The position numbers and the translations under genes were made by a program. The notes under the pieces were generated by a model. That model saw nothing but the letters and a program-made list of their open reading frames with translations. It searched no databases and had not been told where the DNA came from. Positions 1 through 8,891 of a stretch of 64,000 bases of DNA are shown here, in pieces (within the stretch, counting starts at the first letter, position 1; each line of letters begins with the position of its first letter). The stretch comes from Frankia umida (lineage in GTDB: Bacteria; Actinomycetota; Actinomycetes; Frankiales; Frankiaceae): the NCBI RefSeq assembly GCF_023242945.1, contig NZ_JALKFT010000023.1:1-64000 (forward strand), given 5' to 3'.

Positions 1-511
1 AGCAAAACTCAACATCGAAAACAGCGGGCGGTCCTCACGGGACCTCACACGCCCAGCAGGCGAAAGATCGAGGCTAGGGCGCGGAACAGGCGGACGGAAA
101 TGCGAACAGTGGTTGGCTGTTATTCATCGCGGTGATACCGCCTTGGCCGCGCGCCGCGCTCGAATCACGCCTGCGGGATGCCTGGCCGCGGATCTGGAGG
201 TCTGTAGGTCAGAGAGTCGCGAGGCCTGGCAGGAATCAATGGCGCGGATCGCCGGTATTCACAAAAGAAGTTTCCGCCGGACGTTGCCGCGGACCGATCC
301 TGACAAGGCGACGGCGGGAGCGCCGGCCCGCGGGAGCCGACGCTCCCCTGCTTTCGGTCCCGATGACCGACCGCGACGGTCAGCTGGCCAGGGCGAGGTC
401 GACCGCGGCCTGTTCGCCGCGTCTCCCGTCAAGTCCCCGCTCACGGACGAAGGGGTCCTGAGATGACCGCATGCACGTGCCAGCCCGCGTGACGCCGTGA
501 GGGCAGGTGTC
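1..511. other. No gene recognised
   Basis: About half a kilobase ahead of the LysR stop codon. Several open frames cross it, but they have no recognisable family signature, poor start sites and mutual overlap, as expected for chance frames in GC-rich DNA. I see no clear terminator, tRNA or IS end. It could hold the eroded end of a gene lying left of the window. Confidence 0.4.
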
Positions 512-1483
512 TTATCCGGTGGCCGCGGCGGCCGGCGGGAACTCCATGCGGGCCACCTCGAACAGCTGCTGGCGCAGCCAGACATGGCCAGGGTCCCGGT
601 TACGCCGGGCGTGCCAGTACGCCGACTCGCGCAGCGGCCGCAGGGGCATCTCCGGCTCCAGCAGCCGGATCTGCGCCGCCTCGGCGACCCGCGTGGCCAG
701 CCGTTCCGGCAGTACCGCCACGAGGTCCGTTCCCGCGAGGAGAAAGGCCATGGTCACCATGCTGCTGGAGGTGGCCGCCACCCGGCGCGCGCAACCGGCG
801 GCGTCCAGCTCCTCCTCCACGAGGGAGCGGTGTCCCTGGGTGACGTATCCCAGGTAGGGCGAGCGGCTCAGCAGATCGGCGGTGAGGCGGTCCCCGGCGT
901 GGGGATGATCGCGCCACACCACCCCGACGAACCGTTCCCGAATGACCGGGATCCGCGAGCAGCCCGGGATCAAGGCCGGGTCGACGATCCGGTCCGGCAG
1001 GATCGCGAGGTCGACCTCGTCCCGGTGGAGAGCCTCCAGGTAGCGCAGGCCGACCGGGGTGGCGTCCACCTGGAGGCCCGCGGCCAGGCCGATGAGGCGC
1101 GCGATCAGAGGTCGCAGCAGGGTCGCGGCGACGTAGTCGCTGCCGATGACCGAGAAGCGGCGCGAGTCCGTGGTGGGGTCGAACGTCGGCGGCCGGGCGA
1201 TCGTCTGCTCGATCGTCGCCAGTACCTCGCGCACGGGCTCGATGAGCGACTCCGCGCGGGGGGTGAGTTCGAGATAGCGGCCGTTCTTGTGGAGTAGCTC
1301 GTCGTCGAGGACGCGCCGGAGCCGGGCGAGCGCCGTGCTGGTGGCTGGCTGGGACAGGTGCAGGCTTTCCGCCGCTCGCGTCACGTTCTTCTCGCGTAAC
1401 AGCGCGTCGAGTACGACCAGCAGGTTGAGATCGATCTGTCCGAGTTTCACAGGCCCGCCCACCCCTTCGTCGATGGTGGTCAC
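512..1483 (-). CDS. LysR-family transcriptional regulator
   Basis: A 323-residue protein with the LysR layout. An N-terminal winged helix-turn-helix (about residues 15-75) contains the core LLREKNVTRAAESLHLSQPA, followed by an effector-binding domain of the NodD/NahR type. The GTG at 1483 has AGGG four bases upstream; a second GTG at 1450 would start the protein at the family-typical LGQIDLNLL segment. The gene is divergent from the amidohydrolase starting at 1572, with an 88-bp gap. LysR proteins commonly activate the divergent gene in response to a pathway metabolite, so I infer that it controls the amidohydrolase. No effector can be named. Confidence 0.9.
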   Translation of the reverse strand: MTTIDEGVGGPVKLGQIDLNLLVVLDALLREKNVTRAAESLHLSQPATSTALARLRRVLDDELLHKNGRYLELTPRAESLIEPVREVLATIEQTIARPPTFDPTTDSRRFSVIGSDYVAATLLRPLIARLIGLAAGLQVDATPVGLRYLEALHRDEVDLAILPDRIVDPALIPGCSRIPVIRERFVGVVWRDHPHAGDRLTADLLSRSPYLGYVTQGHRSLVEEELDAAGCARRVAATSSSMVTMAFLLAGTDLVAVLPERLATRVAEAAQIRLLEPEMPLRPLRESAYWHARRNRDPGHVWLRQQLFEVARMEFPPAAAATG

Positions 1484-1571
1484 GACCCTGAATCGCGAAG
1501 TACCACAGTGTCAGGGTTTGGGCTTAGAACCTACCGAACGTCCTCGATGTCCCGCAAGGAGTGATCATCGC

Positions 1572-2591
1572 GTGCCTTCCGTACCTGCCATCGACGTCCA
1601 CGCCCACGTCGCGGTTCCCGAGGTCGATGCGTTCCTCGAGGGACAACCGGGACTCGCGCGGCAGCGCGGAGTGGACGCGGCCACCCTCGGTCCCGCCTCG
1701 CTGCAGCTCAACCTTCAGCAGCTGAGCGGCCTCGGGGCGAAGCTGACGGATCTCGACCTGCGGCTGACCGCCATGGACGCCGCCCGGGTGGACGTCCAGG
1801 CGGTGAGCGCGGTGCCACTGCCGCACGCCTGGGCCGACCGCGACCTCGCCGCCCGGATCGTGGCGGCGAGTAACGCGTCCGTCGCCGCCTTCTGCGCGAA
1901 GGACCCCCGCCGGTTGGTGCCCATCGGCACGGTGTCGCTCCAGCACCCCGATCTGGCCGTCCGCCAGCTGGAGTCCGCCGTCGACGACCACGGCATCCGC
2001 GGGGTGCAGATCTCGACATCCGCCGGGCCGGGCCGTGAGCTCGACGATCCGTCGCTGGAGGACTTCTGGGCGGCCGCGGCGGCGCTCGACACCGCAGTCC
2101 TGATCCATCCGTGGGGCTGCACCCTGGGCGAGCGGCTGAACGCCTATTACCTGTTCAACAGCGTCGGCAATCCGACCGAGACGGCACTCGCGCTGTCCCG
2201 CATCCTGTTCTCCGGCGTGCTGGAGCGGAACCCGCGGCTGCGGATCTGGTCCGCGCATGGCGGCGGGTACCTGGCCAGCTATGTCGTCCGCGCCGACCAC
2301 GCCTGGGCCGCTCGCGGCGACGCCCACACCACTGCCGAGCCGCCGTCGGCCCTGCTGCGCCGGACGTTCGTCGACTCGCTGGTCTACACCCCGGAGCAGT
2401 TGCGGCACCTGGTCGGGGTCATGGGCGCCGGGCAGGTCACCCTCGGCAGCGACTACCCGTTCGACATGGGCGTCGAGGACCCGGTGGACCGGCTCGAAGC
2501 CGCCGGCTTCGATGTTGCCACGACCGAGGGGATCCGTGGTGGCAACGCCGCTCGCCTGCTCGGCCTCGCCACCTCTGGAGCGGACTGGTGA
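1572..2591 (+). CDS. Amidohydrolase family protein (ACMSD-like)
   Basis: A 339-residue metal-dependent hydrolase or decarboxylase with a TIM-barrel fold, related to 2-amino-3-carboxymuconate-6-semialdehyde decarboxylase. Visible motifs are the N-terminal metal-binding HxH (IDVHAHV), the HPWG strand, SAHGGG, and the late GSDYPF carrying the conserved Asp. The GTG at 1572 was chosen because AAGGAG lies about ten bases upstream and the protein then begins directly at the family start; the frame is open further upstream but without homology. Relatives decarboxylate or hydrolyse aromatic-derived carboxylates, and the exact substrate is unknown. It is probably controlled by the divergent LysR gene. 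Confidence 0.88.
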   Translation: MPSVPAIDVHAHVAVPEVDAFLEGQPGLARQRGVDAATLGPASLQLNLQQLSGLGAKLTDLDLRLTAMDAARVDVQAVSAVPLPHAWADRDLAARIVAASNASVAAFCAKDPRRLVPIGTVSLQHPDLAVRQLESAVDDHGIRGVQISTSAGPGRELDDPSLEDFWAAAAALDTAVLIHPWGCTLGERLNAYYLFNSVGNPTETALALSRILFSGVLERNPRLRIWSAHGGGYLASYVVRADHAWAARGDAHTTAEPPSALLRRTFVDSLVYTPEQLRHLVGVMGAGQVTLGSDYPFDMGVEDPVDRLEAAGFDVATTEGIRGGNAARLLGLATSGADW

Positions 2592-3378
2592 AGAACCACG
2601 ACATCACCGCGGACTTCGGTCGCGGGAGGACGTGAGCATCACGGCCCCGGGCGAGGTGCGCCCAGGGCCGTGGGGGTGGGGGATGCGGCAGGATCCGGGC
2701 CGCTACGCGCGGGCCGGACCCGGACTCCGCGCTCGGCGCGGAGTCCGGGTCCGCATCCTGAGCCACCCCGCTCTCGGTCTCGGCAACCCCCGACTTGGAG
2801 TTCTCCGTCTCGGAGTTCTCGGCAGACGTCTTGTTGGTGTCCCGCAGGGGCAACTCGCGGATCAGCCAGGCGACCACGAAGGTCAGGACGCCCACGATGG
2901 CGCCGCCGATCGCGACCACGTGCAGCCCGTTCGTGACCGCGTCGGCAAAGGCGTCCTGCACCGTCTGCGGCAGCGTACGCAGCAGCTCCGGAGTCAGGTC
3001 CTGGTCCACTGGCGCGCTACCCGCACCGCTGGAGCCGAGCCGGTCGGCGAGCGTGTCCTCGACGGAGTTGGTGAACAGGGATCCCAGCAGCGCCACGCTG
3101 AGCGAACCACCGATGAGTCGGGCCAGGGTGTTCGCGCCGTTGCCGGCGCCCATGTCGCGGATCTCCACGCTGTTCATGGTGATCACCACGGTGTTCTGGA
3201 TGAGGCATCCCACCCCGAGCCCGACGACGACCGCGAGCAGTGAGCCGACCAGCGTGTTGGTGTCGCTGTCGATCAGCAGCAGGGTCAGCATACCGATGGT
3301 TACCAGTGCACCGCCGAGGATCGGAAAGATTCGGTATTTGCCCCTTTTTTCGACCAGAATGGCCGTCAGGACCATCGA
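2437..3378 (-). pseudogene. MFS exporter (DHA2/EmrB type), C-terminal part only
   Basis: This frame encodes only the second half of a drug:H+ antiporter of the 14-helix family. It begins at a cytoplasmic loop (VEKRGKYRIFPILGG) and continues through several hydrophobic helices to a polar tail rich in Ser and Glu. The first roughly 330 residues expected for the family are absent, because the IS sequence begins immediately upstream, at about 3380-3395. The frame stays open about 150 bp into the antisense of the amidohydrolase end, so the original stop has probably been lost. It is a broken gene, interrupted by a mobile element. Confidence 0.8.
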
Positions 3379-3379
3379 G

Positions 3380-4654
3380 GCTTATGCAGAACTCGTGGAA
3401 TAGAAATCTCGTGGAATAGAAATAGAGTGCCCGGATCGCGGAGAATGCTGTGGGGTAGGTCGAGAGGGGGTGCCGGTAGTCGGTGTGTACCGCCCGCCAG
3501 GTCTTGAAGTTGGCGATGGATCTTTCGATGACATATCGGAGGGAGCTGGTTTCCTTGTTGAGGGTGGCCTGTTCTGTGGTGAGTCTGCCGCCGGGTGGCT
3601 TGCGGGTTGGGACGGTGATTCCGGTGCCGAGGTAGCCCTTGTCGCCGAGGGTGTTGCTCGGGTCGAGGATCGTGAGGACGCCGGACTTTTCTACGGCGTT
3701 GCTGTCGTGGAGGGAGCCGGGCAGCGGATCGGAGACGTGGACCAGCCGGCCGCCGAGGGTGGAGACGAACTGGTGGTTGTGCCCGGTCGTGTGGTGCTTG
3801 CCTGAGCACAGGTCCGGACGGGATGTCCAGGACCAGCAGGGCAGCAGGGATCCGTCCACCACGGCGGTCGTGCCGTGGAGCGCCTCGTCGAGGGTGGGGA
3901 CCCAGTCCTCGAGCACGTCGGCGATCACGGCCTCGATCGTGGCGATCGCACGGGAGACGGTCGTCTGGTCGACGAACATCAGCTCCGCGATGACGTCTTC
4001 GGTCACGTTGTTCTTGACATAGATCAGGGTTGCCTTGACGGCCTGTTCGAGTGTGAGCGCTTTCGGTCGTCCGATGGGTGCGTCCCACGCGAGGGCATCG
4101 ACCCGGAAACGCCCAGCGGCCGTGGAGACCTTCGTGTCTTTCTTGATGGCGAGGACGTAGCCGATCCGGTCTGGCACGCCTGCCGCCGCGCACCGGGCCC
4201 GGTCCTCGGTCCAGCTCTCGGGGAGATAAAGCTCCCGGTCGACCAGTGCCCGCCCCCTGGCGGAAACATAGGCGGCGAACACCCCGATCTGACAGTTCTC
4301 AATACGGCCGGCCGTGCCACTGTACTGACGTTGCACCCCTGCCGAGGAGGTTCCTTTCTTCACGAAGCCCGTCTCGTCGACCACCAGTACCCCGTCCGGT
4401 TCGACCAGATGCTCCACCGCATAGGCCGTGACCACGTCGCGTACCCTGTCGGCGTTCCACGCGTACTCGTTCAACAACCGCTGCATCTTCTGCGGTCCGG
4501 ACTCCCGGCTGAACTCCGCGAGCGTCCACCTGTTCTTCCGTTCGGTCCGAGACAGCAATCCCGCCACATACGCCCGTGCCTGCGCCCGGGGCTGATCAGA
4601 CCGGAAGCAGTCTTCCATCCGGCCGAACAGCTCCTCCAACCCCGCCTCCCACAT
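3380..4654 (-). pseudogene. Chimeric transposase (IS701 N-part fused to IS5-type DDE domain)
   Basis: One uninterrupted reading frame joins two transposase families. Roughly 160 residues from Met at 4654 match IS701 transposases, including the catalytic-Asp segment VLVVDETGFVKKG and the block YSGTAGRIENCQIGVF. At about 4169 a large internal deletion removes the next IS701 catalytic region, and only RIGYVLAIKKDTKVSTAAG follows. From about 4084 the frame is an IS5/HARBI-type transposase lacking its N-terminus but with the DDE signatures VVDGSLLP, GDKGYLG and ERSIANFK. The open frame runs upstream to 4786 and, because of a 16-bp duplication near its end, downstream into MFS sequence as far as 3017. 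It is most likely inactive. Confidence 0.75.
3392..3423. repeat. 16-bp tandem duplication at transposase 3' end
   Basis: CTCGTGGAATAGAAAT occurs twice in direct succession (3392-3407 and 3408-3423). Sixteen bases is not a multiple of three, so the duplication shifts the transposase frame close to where family members normally stop and explains the read-through into MFS sequence. Confidence 0.9.
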
Positions 4655-4810
4655 CGCCACATCCACCTCGGATACACTCTGAGCCGCGGCCACCGCGGTC
4701 TCTCGCTTTGTTTCCACAAAACATGGAGAAACACACGGTGGCCGCTCGTCCGCCCACACCACACCGCACCCGAAACAAGAGATCACACGCCGACCACTGG
4801 CGCTGTAGTA

Positions 4811-6154
4811 CTAGGGGATCGGACTGGCGCCGACGACGTGGTATGCGGACGGCTGGCCCTTGCCGTCCAGCTGTGCGGTCAGGCCACCGCGAGTGCACAC
4901 CGCCGGGGTGACCGGGTAGGCCCTGCCGTTGCAGCGGAACCTCAGGCCACCGGCCCCCGGGATCTCCTTCTCCGGCATCGACTTGAGCGTCGAGATGACC
5001 GTGGCCGGGGTGATGGCGCCCCTGATGTCCGCCAGTGCGGTCTGGAAGGCGCCCAGCTCCGCGAACATGTCCATGCCGATGGCGTCGTCGGTGTCGATGT
5101 TCTTGCCGTAGGCCGCCACGACTGCCTTGTACAGCCGGGTCGACGGGTTGTCGTTGTTCACCGGCGCCACCGCGTTCACCGTGACCCGCTCCAACACATC
5201 CGCCGGAACCGCCTTACGGGTCGCATCCGTGATGCACGGCCCGATCGCGAAGTACGGGCCGGTGAAACCAGCCGTGCGCAGAGCATTGAACGCGCTGATG
5301 CAGAACGCGTCGTTGCCAACGATCTCGACGACACCCGGTGCGCTGCCGGACAGGCCCTGCAACTGAGGGGTCATGTCCGCCGTACCCAGCGGGATGGGGA
5401 TCAGCTTGACTTTGATCCCGGCCTTCTTCAGTACCGCCGCGTTCTCACCCTCGAACTGGGCCAGCGCCGGCGGCACGTCGATGACGATCCCGGTCAGATT
5501 CTTGGTCTTCGCCTTCTCCGCCAACGGCAGGATCCCGCCGACCACGAGACCGTTCGGGTCACCCAGGATGAAGGTCGACTGGGCGTCCTGCAGCTGTTCC
5601 GGGATGGTCGTCGAGAAGAAGAGCACCGGGATCTTCGCCGCGTGCAGCGGGGGCCAGATGGTCTGGGCCACCGCGGACGCACCCACGACCACAGCCGACA
5701 CCTTCTGCTCGATCGCCTGGTTCGCGCAGTCGGCGCCCCTGCTCGGATCGTTCGCCGTCTCACACGTGACCAGCTGGATCGGTCGGCCACCGATACCGGA
5801 ACGACGCTCGTTGAGGAACTTGACGGTCGCGTCCGCCGTCCGCAGCTCGATCGAGGTGTCACTGGACGGAGCCTTGCCGTCCGAGATCAGACCGATCTTC
5901 ACCGGGGCCCCCGCAGCGCGTGCCACCGGACCCAGCGGCGCCGTACTGTCCGCGGCGCTGGTCGTGGCACCCGAGGTGGCCCCCCCGCCACCATCGCTGC
6001 CGCTGCTCCCACAGCCAGCTGCCACCGCCAGCAGCACTCCTGTGGATAAGGCGGCAACGGCCACGCTCTTGCGCGGCTTTTTCCACCCAGACCGGGGGCG
6101 CCCCGAATCCGCTCGGTGGCGGAGCGCGCCAAAACGATTTTCGACTGTGAACAT
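4811..6154 (-). CDS. Branched-chain-amino-acid-type ABC transporter substrate-binding lipoprotein
   Basis: A periplasmic-binding-protein-like lipoprotein of about 447 residues, peripla_BP_6 (LivJ/LivK) type. The basic N-terminus and hydrophobic run end in the lipobox LLAVAAGC, followed by a Gly/Ser/Thr-rich linker and the two-lobed ligand domain starting at VKIGLISDG. The ATG at 6154 has AGGA seven bases upstream; an in-frame ATG at 6178 is a weaker alternative. No permease or ATPase genes lie beside it, so its transport partners are elsewhere or lost. In catabolic islands of related actinomycetes such orphan binding proteins usually feed acyl or aromatic substrates to nearby CoA-dependent pathways; that role is inference. 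The stop codon abuts the IS remnant. Confidence 0.85.
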   Translation of the reverse strand: MFTVENRFGALRHRADSGRPRSGWKKPRKSVAVAALSTGVLLAVAAGCGSSGSDGGGGATSGATTSAADSTAPLGPVARAAGAPVKIGLISDGKAPSSDTSIELRTADATVKFLNERRSGIGGRPIQLVTCETANDPSRGADCANQAIEQKVSAVVVGASAVAQTIWPPLHAAKIPVLFFSTTIPEQLQDAQSTFILGDPNGLVVGGILPLAEKAKTKNLTGIVIDVPPALAQFEGENAAVLKKAGIKVKLIPIPLGTADMTPQLQGLSGSAPGVVEIVGNDAFCISAFNALRTAGFTGPYFAIGPCITDATRKAVPADVLERVTVNAVAPVNNDNPSTRLYKAVVAAYGKNIDTDDAIGMDMFAELGAFQTALADIRGAITPATVISTLKSMPEKEIPGAGGLRFRCNGRAYPVTPAVCTRGGLTAQLDGKGQPSAYHVVGASPIP

Positions 6155-6186
6155 ATAATTCCTGACCTCTTCGCTCATTGCCCCGC

Positions 6187-6264
6187 GCAGACAGCCTGCG
6201 CGACGCCGCCCGACTCCTGAACGTGCACCATTCCACTTTTCAGACTCGCCTCTCCCAGTCCGAA
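6187..6264 (+). pseudogene. PucR-type regulator, isolated C-terminal helix-turn-helix stub
   Basis: In frame with an ATG at 6178, the stretch ADSLRDAARLLNVHHSTFQT followed by RLSQSE is almost identical to the C-terminal helix-turn-helix of the complete PucR-type regulator at 22953-23936, which has ADSLRHAARLLNVHHSTLQA and then RLSQAE. Nothing upstream encodes the rest of the protein, since that DNA is the 5' end of the binding-protein gene on the other strand. The homology stops after about 26 residues. I read it as a relic of a deleted regulator gene. Confidence 0.7.
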
Positions 6265-6337
6265 CGTCGCGCCCGTCCCACGAACGTCCTGCCTGGGAAC
6301 CGACGGCAACCACGACAACCGCCCAGAAACGTCTGGA

Positions 6338-7814
6338 TCAACTATTGTTTGCGGCCTGGAGTCTGAGTTGCGCTTTTATGATTTTCCCGGTTGAGGTGCG
6401 GGGGAAGTCGTCAACGATCTGGACGTGTTCGGGTGTCTTCTGTCGACCCAGACCGGCGTTGATCAGACGTTCGCGCAGCTCGGTGAGGGTGGGTGCTGGC
6501 GTCCCGGGGGACAGGCGGAGGATCGCGCAGGGCTTTTCGCCAAAGCGTTCGTCCGGCACGGCGACGACCGCCACTTCGACGACGCCGGACATGGTCTGGA
6601 GGATGAGCTCTTCGACCTCAGCGGCGCTGATGTTCTCCCCGCCCCGGATGATGATGTCCTTTTTCCGGTCGGTGATCGTGAGGCGGCCCGTCGCGTCGAG
6701 AACGCCCACGTCCTCTGTCCGGTACCAGCCAGCGGGACCGCGCGTCGTCCTCGTGGCGGGAGCCGGTGATCGACGGATGCTCGGTCGAGCCGTACATGCG
6801 AACCACCGACACGCCCGCCGCCGCGGCCTTCTCGGTGAACGCCGCCGGTATGGACGCGCCTCCGAGGCCCACGTGGCGGATATGGCGCATGTGGTCGTCG
6901 GTCAGGTCGGGATGATCGAGCAGGCTGCCAAGGAAGTAGGCGGACCCGGAGCCGGCGGCCAGGCCATGCTTCGCGACGATGGCGAGCACTCGGGCGGGAT
7001 CCCAGACGTCGATCAGATGGACGGGCTGGCCGTTGCGCAGCGGTAGTTGCAGGCCGCCCTGCATGCCCATGAAGTGGCCGACCGGGGTGCCGGTCAGAGA
7101 CGGTCGGTCTCCGCCCGCGTTCATGCCACCCAGCTGGTTCGCTTCCGCGCAGATGGTGTTGTGGGTGTGGATGACCCCCTTGGGGGCCGCGGTCGTGCCG
7201 GACGTGTAGGCGATGATCGCTGGCGAGTCCGGGTCGGTTCTGGTTGCCTCGACCAGCGGGACGCCGATGTTCTCCAGCGCCTCGAACGGGATGGCCTGTG
7301 CCGGGAGAGTCCTGTTGTCCGCGCCGACGATGGCGACCACGGACAACGAGGGAACGTCCTGGCAGACCTCGGCCAGGTCGTCGAGGTAGCTCCGTCGTCC
7401 GAACCCCGCCGCGGTGATGAAGGCGGAGACCTCGGTTCGGCGCAGGATGTACGAGACCTCCCTGGGGCCGTAGAAGTGGACGATGGGAACGACGACCGCT
7501 CCCAGGAACGCGGTCGCGTAGTAGGTCACCGCGGCCTCCACCCAGTTGGGCAGCTGGAAGGCGACGGCGTCCCCGGGCCGCACGCCGCGGGCGCTCAGGC
7601 CGCCGGCCAGGGCGAGCGCCCGCCTGCGTAGCGCGGCATACGAGCCTGTCCAGGGCCGCTCCAGAGAATGAACCTGAAACGTCTGCTCGCCGTGTGCGCG
7701 CAGCGCCTGGTCGATCATCACACCCAGCGGGACGTCGGCCCATAAGCCGTCCTGTCGGTACCGCGCCGCGAGGTGCGAGGGCACGGCCCGGGTATGCAGA
7801 TGCTGCAGTGACAC
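6338..7814 (-). pseudogene. Acyl-CoA synthetase (AMP-forming), internal deletion and frameshift
   Basis: The first frame (7814 down to about 6745) carries the N-terminal domain of an AMP-dependent acyl-CoA synthetase, including the phosphate-binding loop YTSGTTAAPKGV and the YGSTEHPS segment. The C-terminal domain (TDRKKDIIIRGGENIS, then TSTGKIIKAQLR with the catalytic Lys) lies in another frame, from about 6740 to 6338. Between them roughly 40-50 residues of the hinge-proximal region (the usual DGEILSRGP segment) are missing. The joint is seen where ITGSRHEDD is followed, out of frame, by GWYRTEDVG. Neither half should make an active ligase. Its position ahead of the cyclase and racemase operon suggests that it once activated the substrate of that operon. 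Confidence 0.82.
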
Positions 7815-7886
7815 GGCGATATCCTCAGTGCTCGGGCAGGTACGGCGACATGCCGGCGACCTGCCACACCGGATGCGACCCGGAGG

Positions 7887-8858
7887 TCAGAACGTCGCGA
7901 TCGGGTTCACGGGACTGCCGCTCGTGCCGGCGAAACGGACCGGGCACACCGACAGCTGGAAGTCCCACTGCTTCAGCCGCGCCGCGGTCGAGGCGCAGGC
8001 TTCCAGGTCACAGTTGTCGACCAGCCACAGGCCCATCGCGACCAGTCCGACGGCATGTACCGGCATGAAGATCTCGGCGTAGCCGCTGGGGTTCACGTCC
8101 TGCGCGGTGTCGGCACCGATGTAGGCGACGTCGCGCTCGCGCAGCCAGGGCAGGCAGGCGGCATGCCAGCCTGCCTGCTGGTACGAACCCTCCTGCGCCC
8201 ACTCGCTGCCGGTCGCATGGCGGCGGCGGCCGTGGCCGGTCCGCAGCAGCACGGCGTCACCGGGCTGGACCCGGACGTTCTGGCGCCGCTCGGCCGCCTC
8301 GAGGTCGGCGGGTACGACCGGTTCGCCCGGCTCGAGGGCGTCGACGCCGCGTACGGCCGGGATATCGAGCAGAATCCCGCGCGTGACCATGCCGTCGGCG
8401 GCGGCCGTCACCGCTCCCCAGGTGGCCCCGTCGTTCGGGTCGACGAGGTCCGCCCCGCGGCCGTTGTACATCGTCCCGTTCCAGAAGATGTGGCTCAGGG
8501 AGTCCACGTGCGTGTAGGCCCCGCCATGAAACGTGAAGGTGAGCGATTCGGCGGAAAAACCCCAACCGTGATCGTGGGCCTCCGTGGGTATCCCGCCCGC
8601 GTCCTGCGACAGCTCGGCGACCCGTGGCACCGCGTGCGTCGCGCGCTCCAGCACGCCGGGGCCGACCTGGACCTCCCACGCGCAGGAGACGCTGATACCG
8701 TGGCGCACCGCTGCGGCGGCCCGCAGGCGGGACTCGGCATTGATGTGGTTCAGGGTGCCGAGCTGGTCGTCGTCGCCCCATCGGCCCCAGTTGGACAGGC
8801 TGTCGAAGTAGCCGAGAACGTCGTCCTGCGTGGGTAAGGGAGCCTGGTCGGATGTCAT
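7887..8858 (-). CDS. Cyclase-family protein (kynurenine formamidase-like)
   Basis: A 323-residue member of the cyclase/KynB superfamily of metal-dependent hydrolases. The diagnostic metal-binding pattern HxGxxxHxDxxxH is visible as HGGAYTHVDSLSH near residue 115. Long actinobacterial members of about 320 residues begin with a conserved WGRWGDDDQLGTLNHI segment, present here. Family members hydrolyse cyclic amides, formyl-amides or lactone-like bonds; the natural substrate of this subgroup is not established. It sits 33 bp downstream of the racemase stop region and in the same orientation as the hydratase/racemase operon, so it may be its last gene. An inverted repeat CTGATCC/GGATCAG lies in the gap. 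Confidence 0.85.
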   Translation of the reverse strand: MTSDQAPLPTQDDVLGYFDSLSNWGRWGDDDQLGTLNHINAESRLRAAAAVRHGISVSCAWEVQVGPGVLERATHAVPRVAELSQDAGGIPTEAHDHGWGFSAESLTFTFHGGAYTHVDSLSHIFWNGTMYNGRGADLVDPNDGATWGAVTAAADGMVTRGILLDIPAVRGVDALEPGEPVVPADLEAAERRQNVRVQPGDAVLLRTGHGRRRHATGSEWAQEGSYQQAGWHAACLPWLRERDVAYIGADTAQDVNPSGYAEIFMPVHAVGLVAMGLWLVDNCDLEACASTAARLKQWDFQLSVCPVRFAGTSGSPVNPIATF

Positions 8859-8891
8859 GATAAAGCCCTCTCTCCCTGATCCTGAACCGGA

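Larger units (their letters stand above)
3380..4810 (-). mobile_element. Composite IS remnant: IS701-like 5' part joined to IS5-like 3' part
   Basis: The sequence between the truncated MFS gene and the stop codon of the substrate-binding gene belongs to insertion elements. Its right half derives from an IS701-family element and its left half from an IS5-family (HARBI-type DDE) element. The left end GAGGCTTATGCAGAAC (revcomp GTTCTGCATAAGCCTC) probably marks the IS5-type terminus. I could not define matching terminal inverted repeats or a target duplication, so the limits are approximate. The right limit abuts the TAG at 4811-4813. Confidence 0.6.

Noticed and set aside
497..1297. Long open frame antisense to the LysR gene
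   Set aside because: Its codons mirror the LysR codons and it shows no family motif; GC-rich third positions keep the opposite strand open.
1524..2408. Long open frame antisense to the amidohydrolase
   Set aside because: No recognisable domain, and it lies wholly inside a gene with clear motifs.
3875..6049. 724-codon open frame opposite the transposase and substrate-binding gene
   Set aside because: Spans two unrelated genes and intergenic DNA; low-complexity Arg/Gly-rich product.
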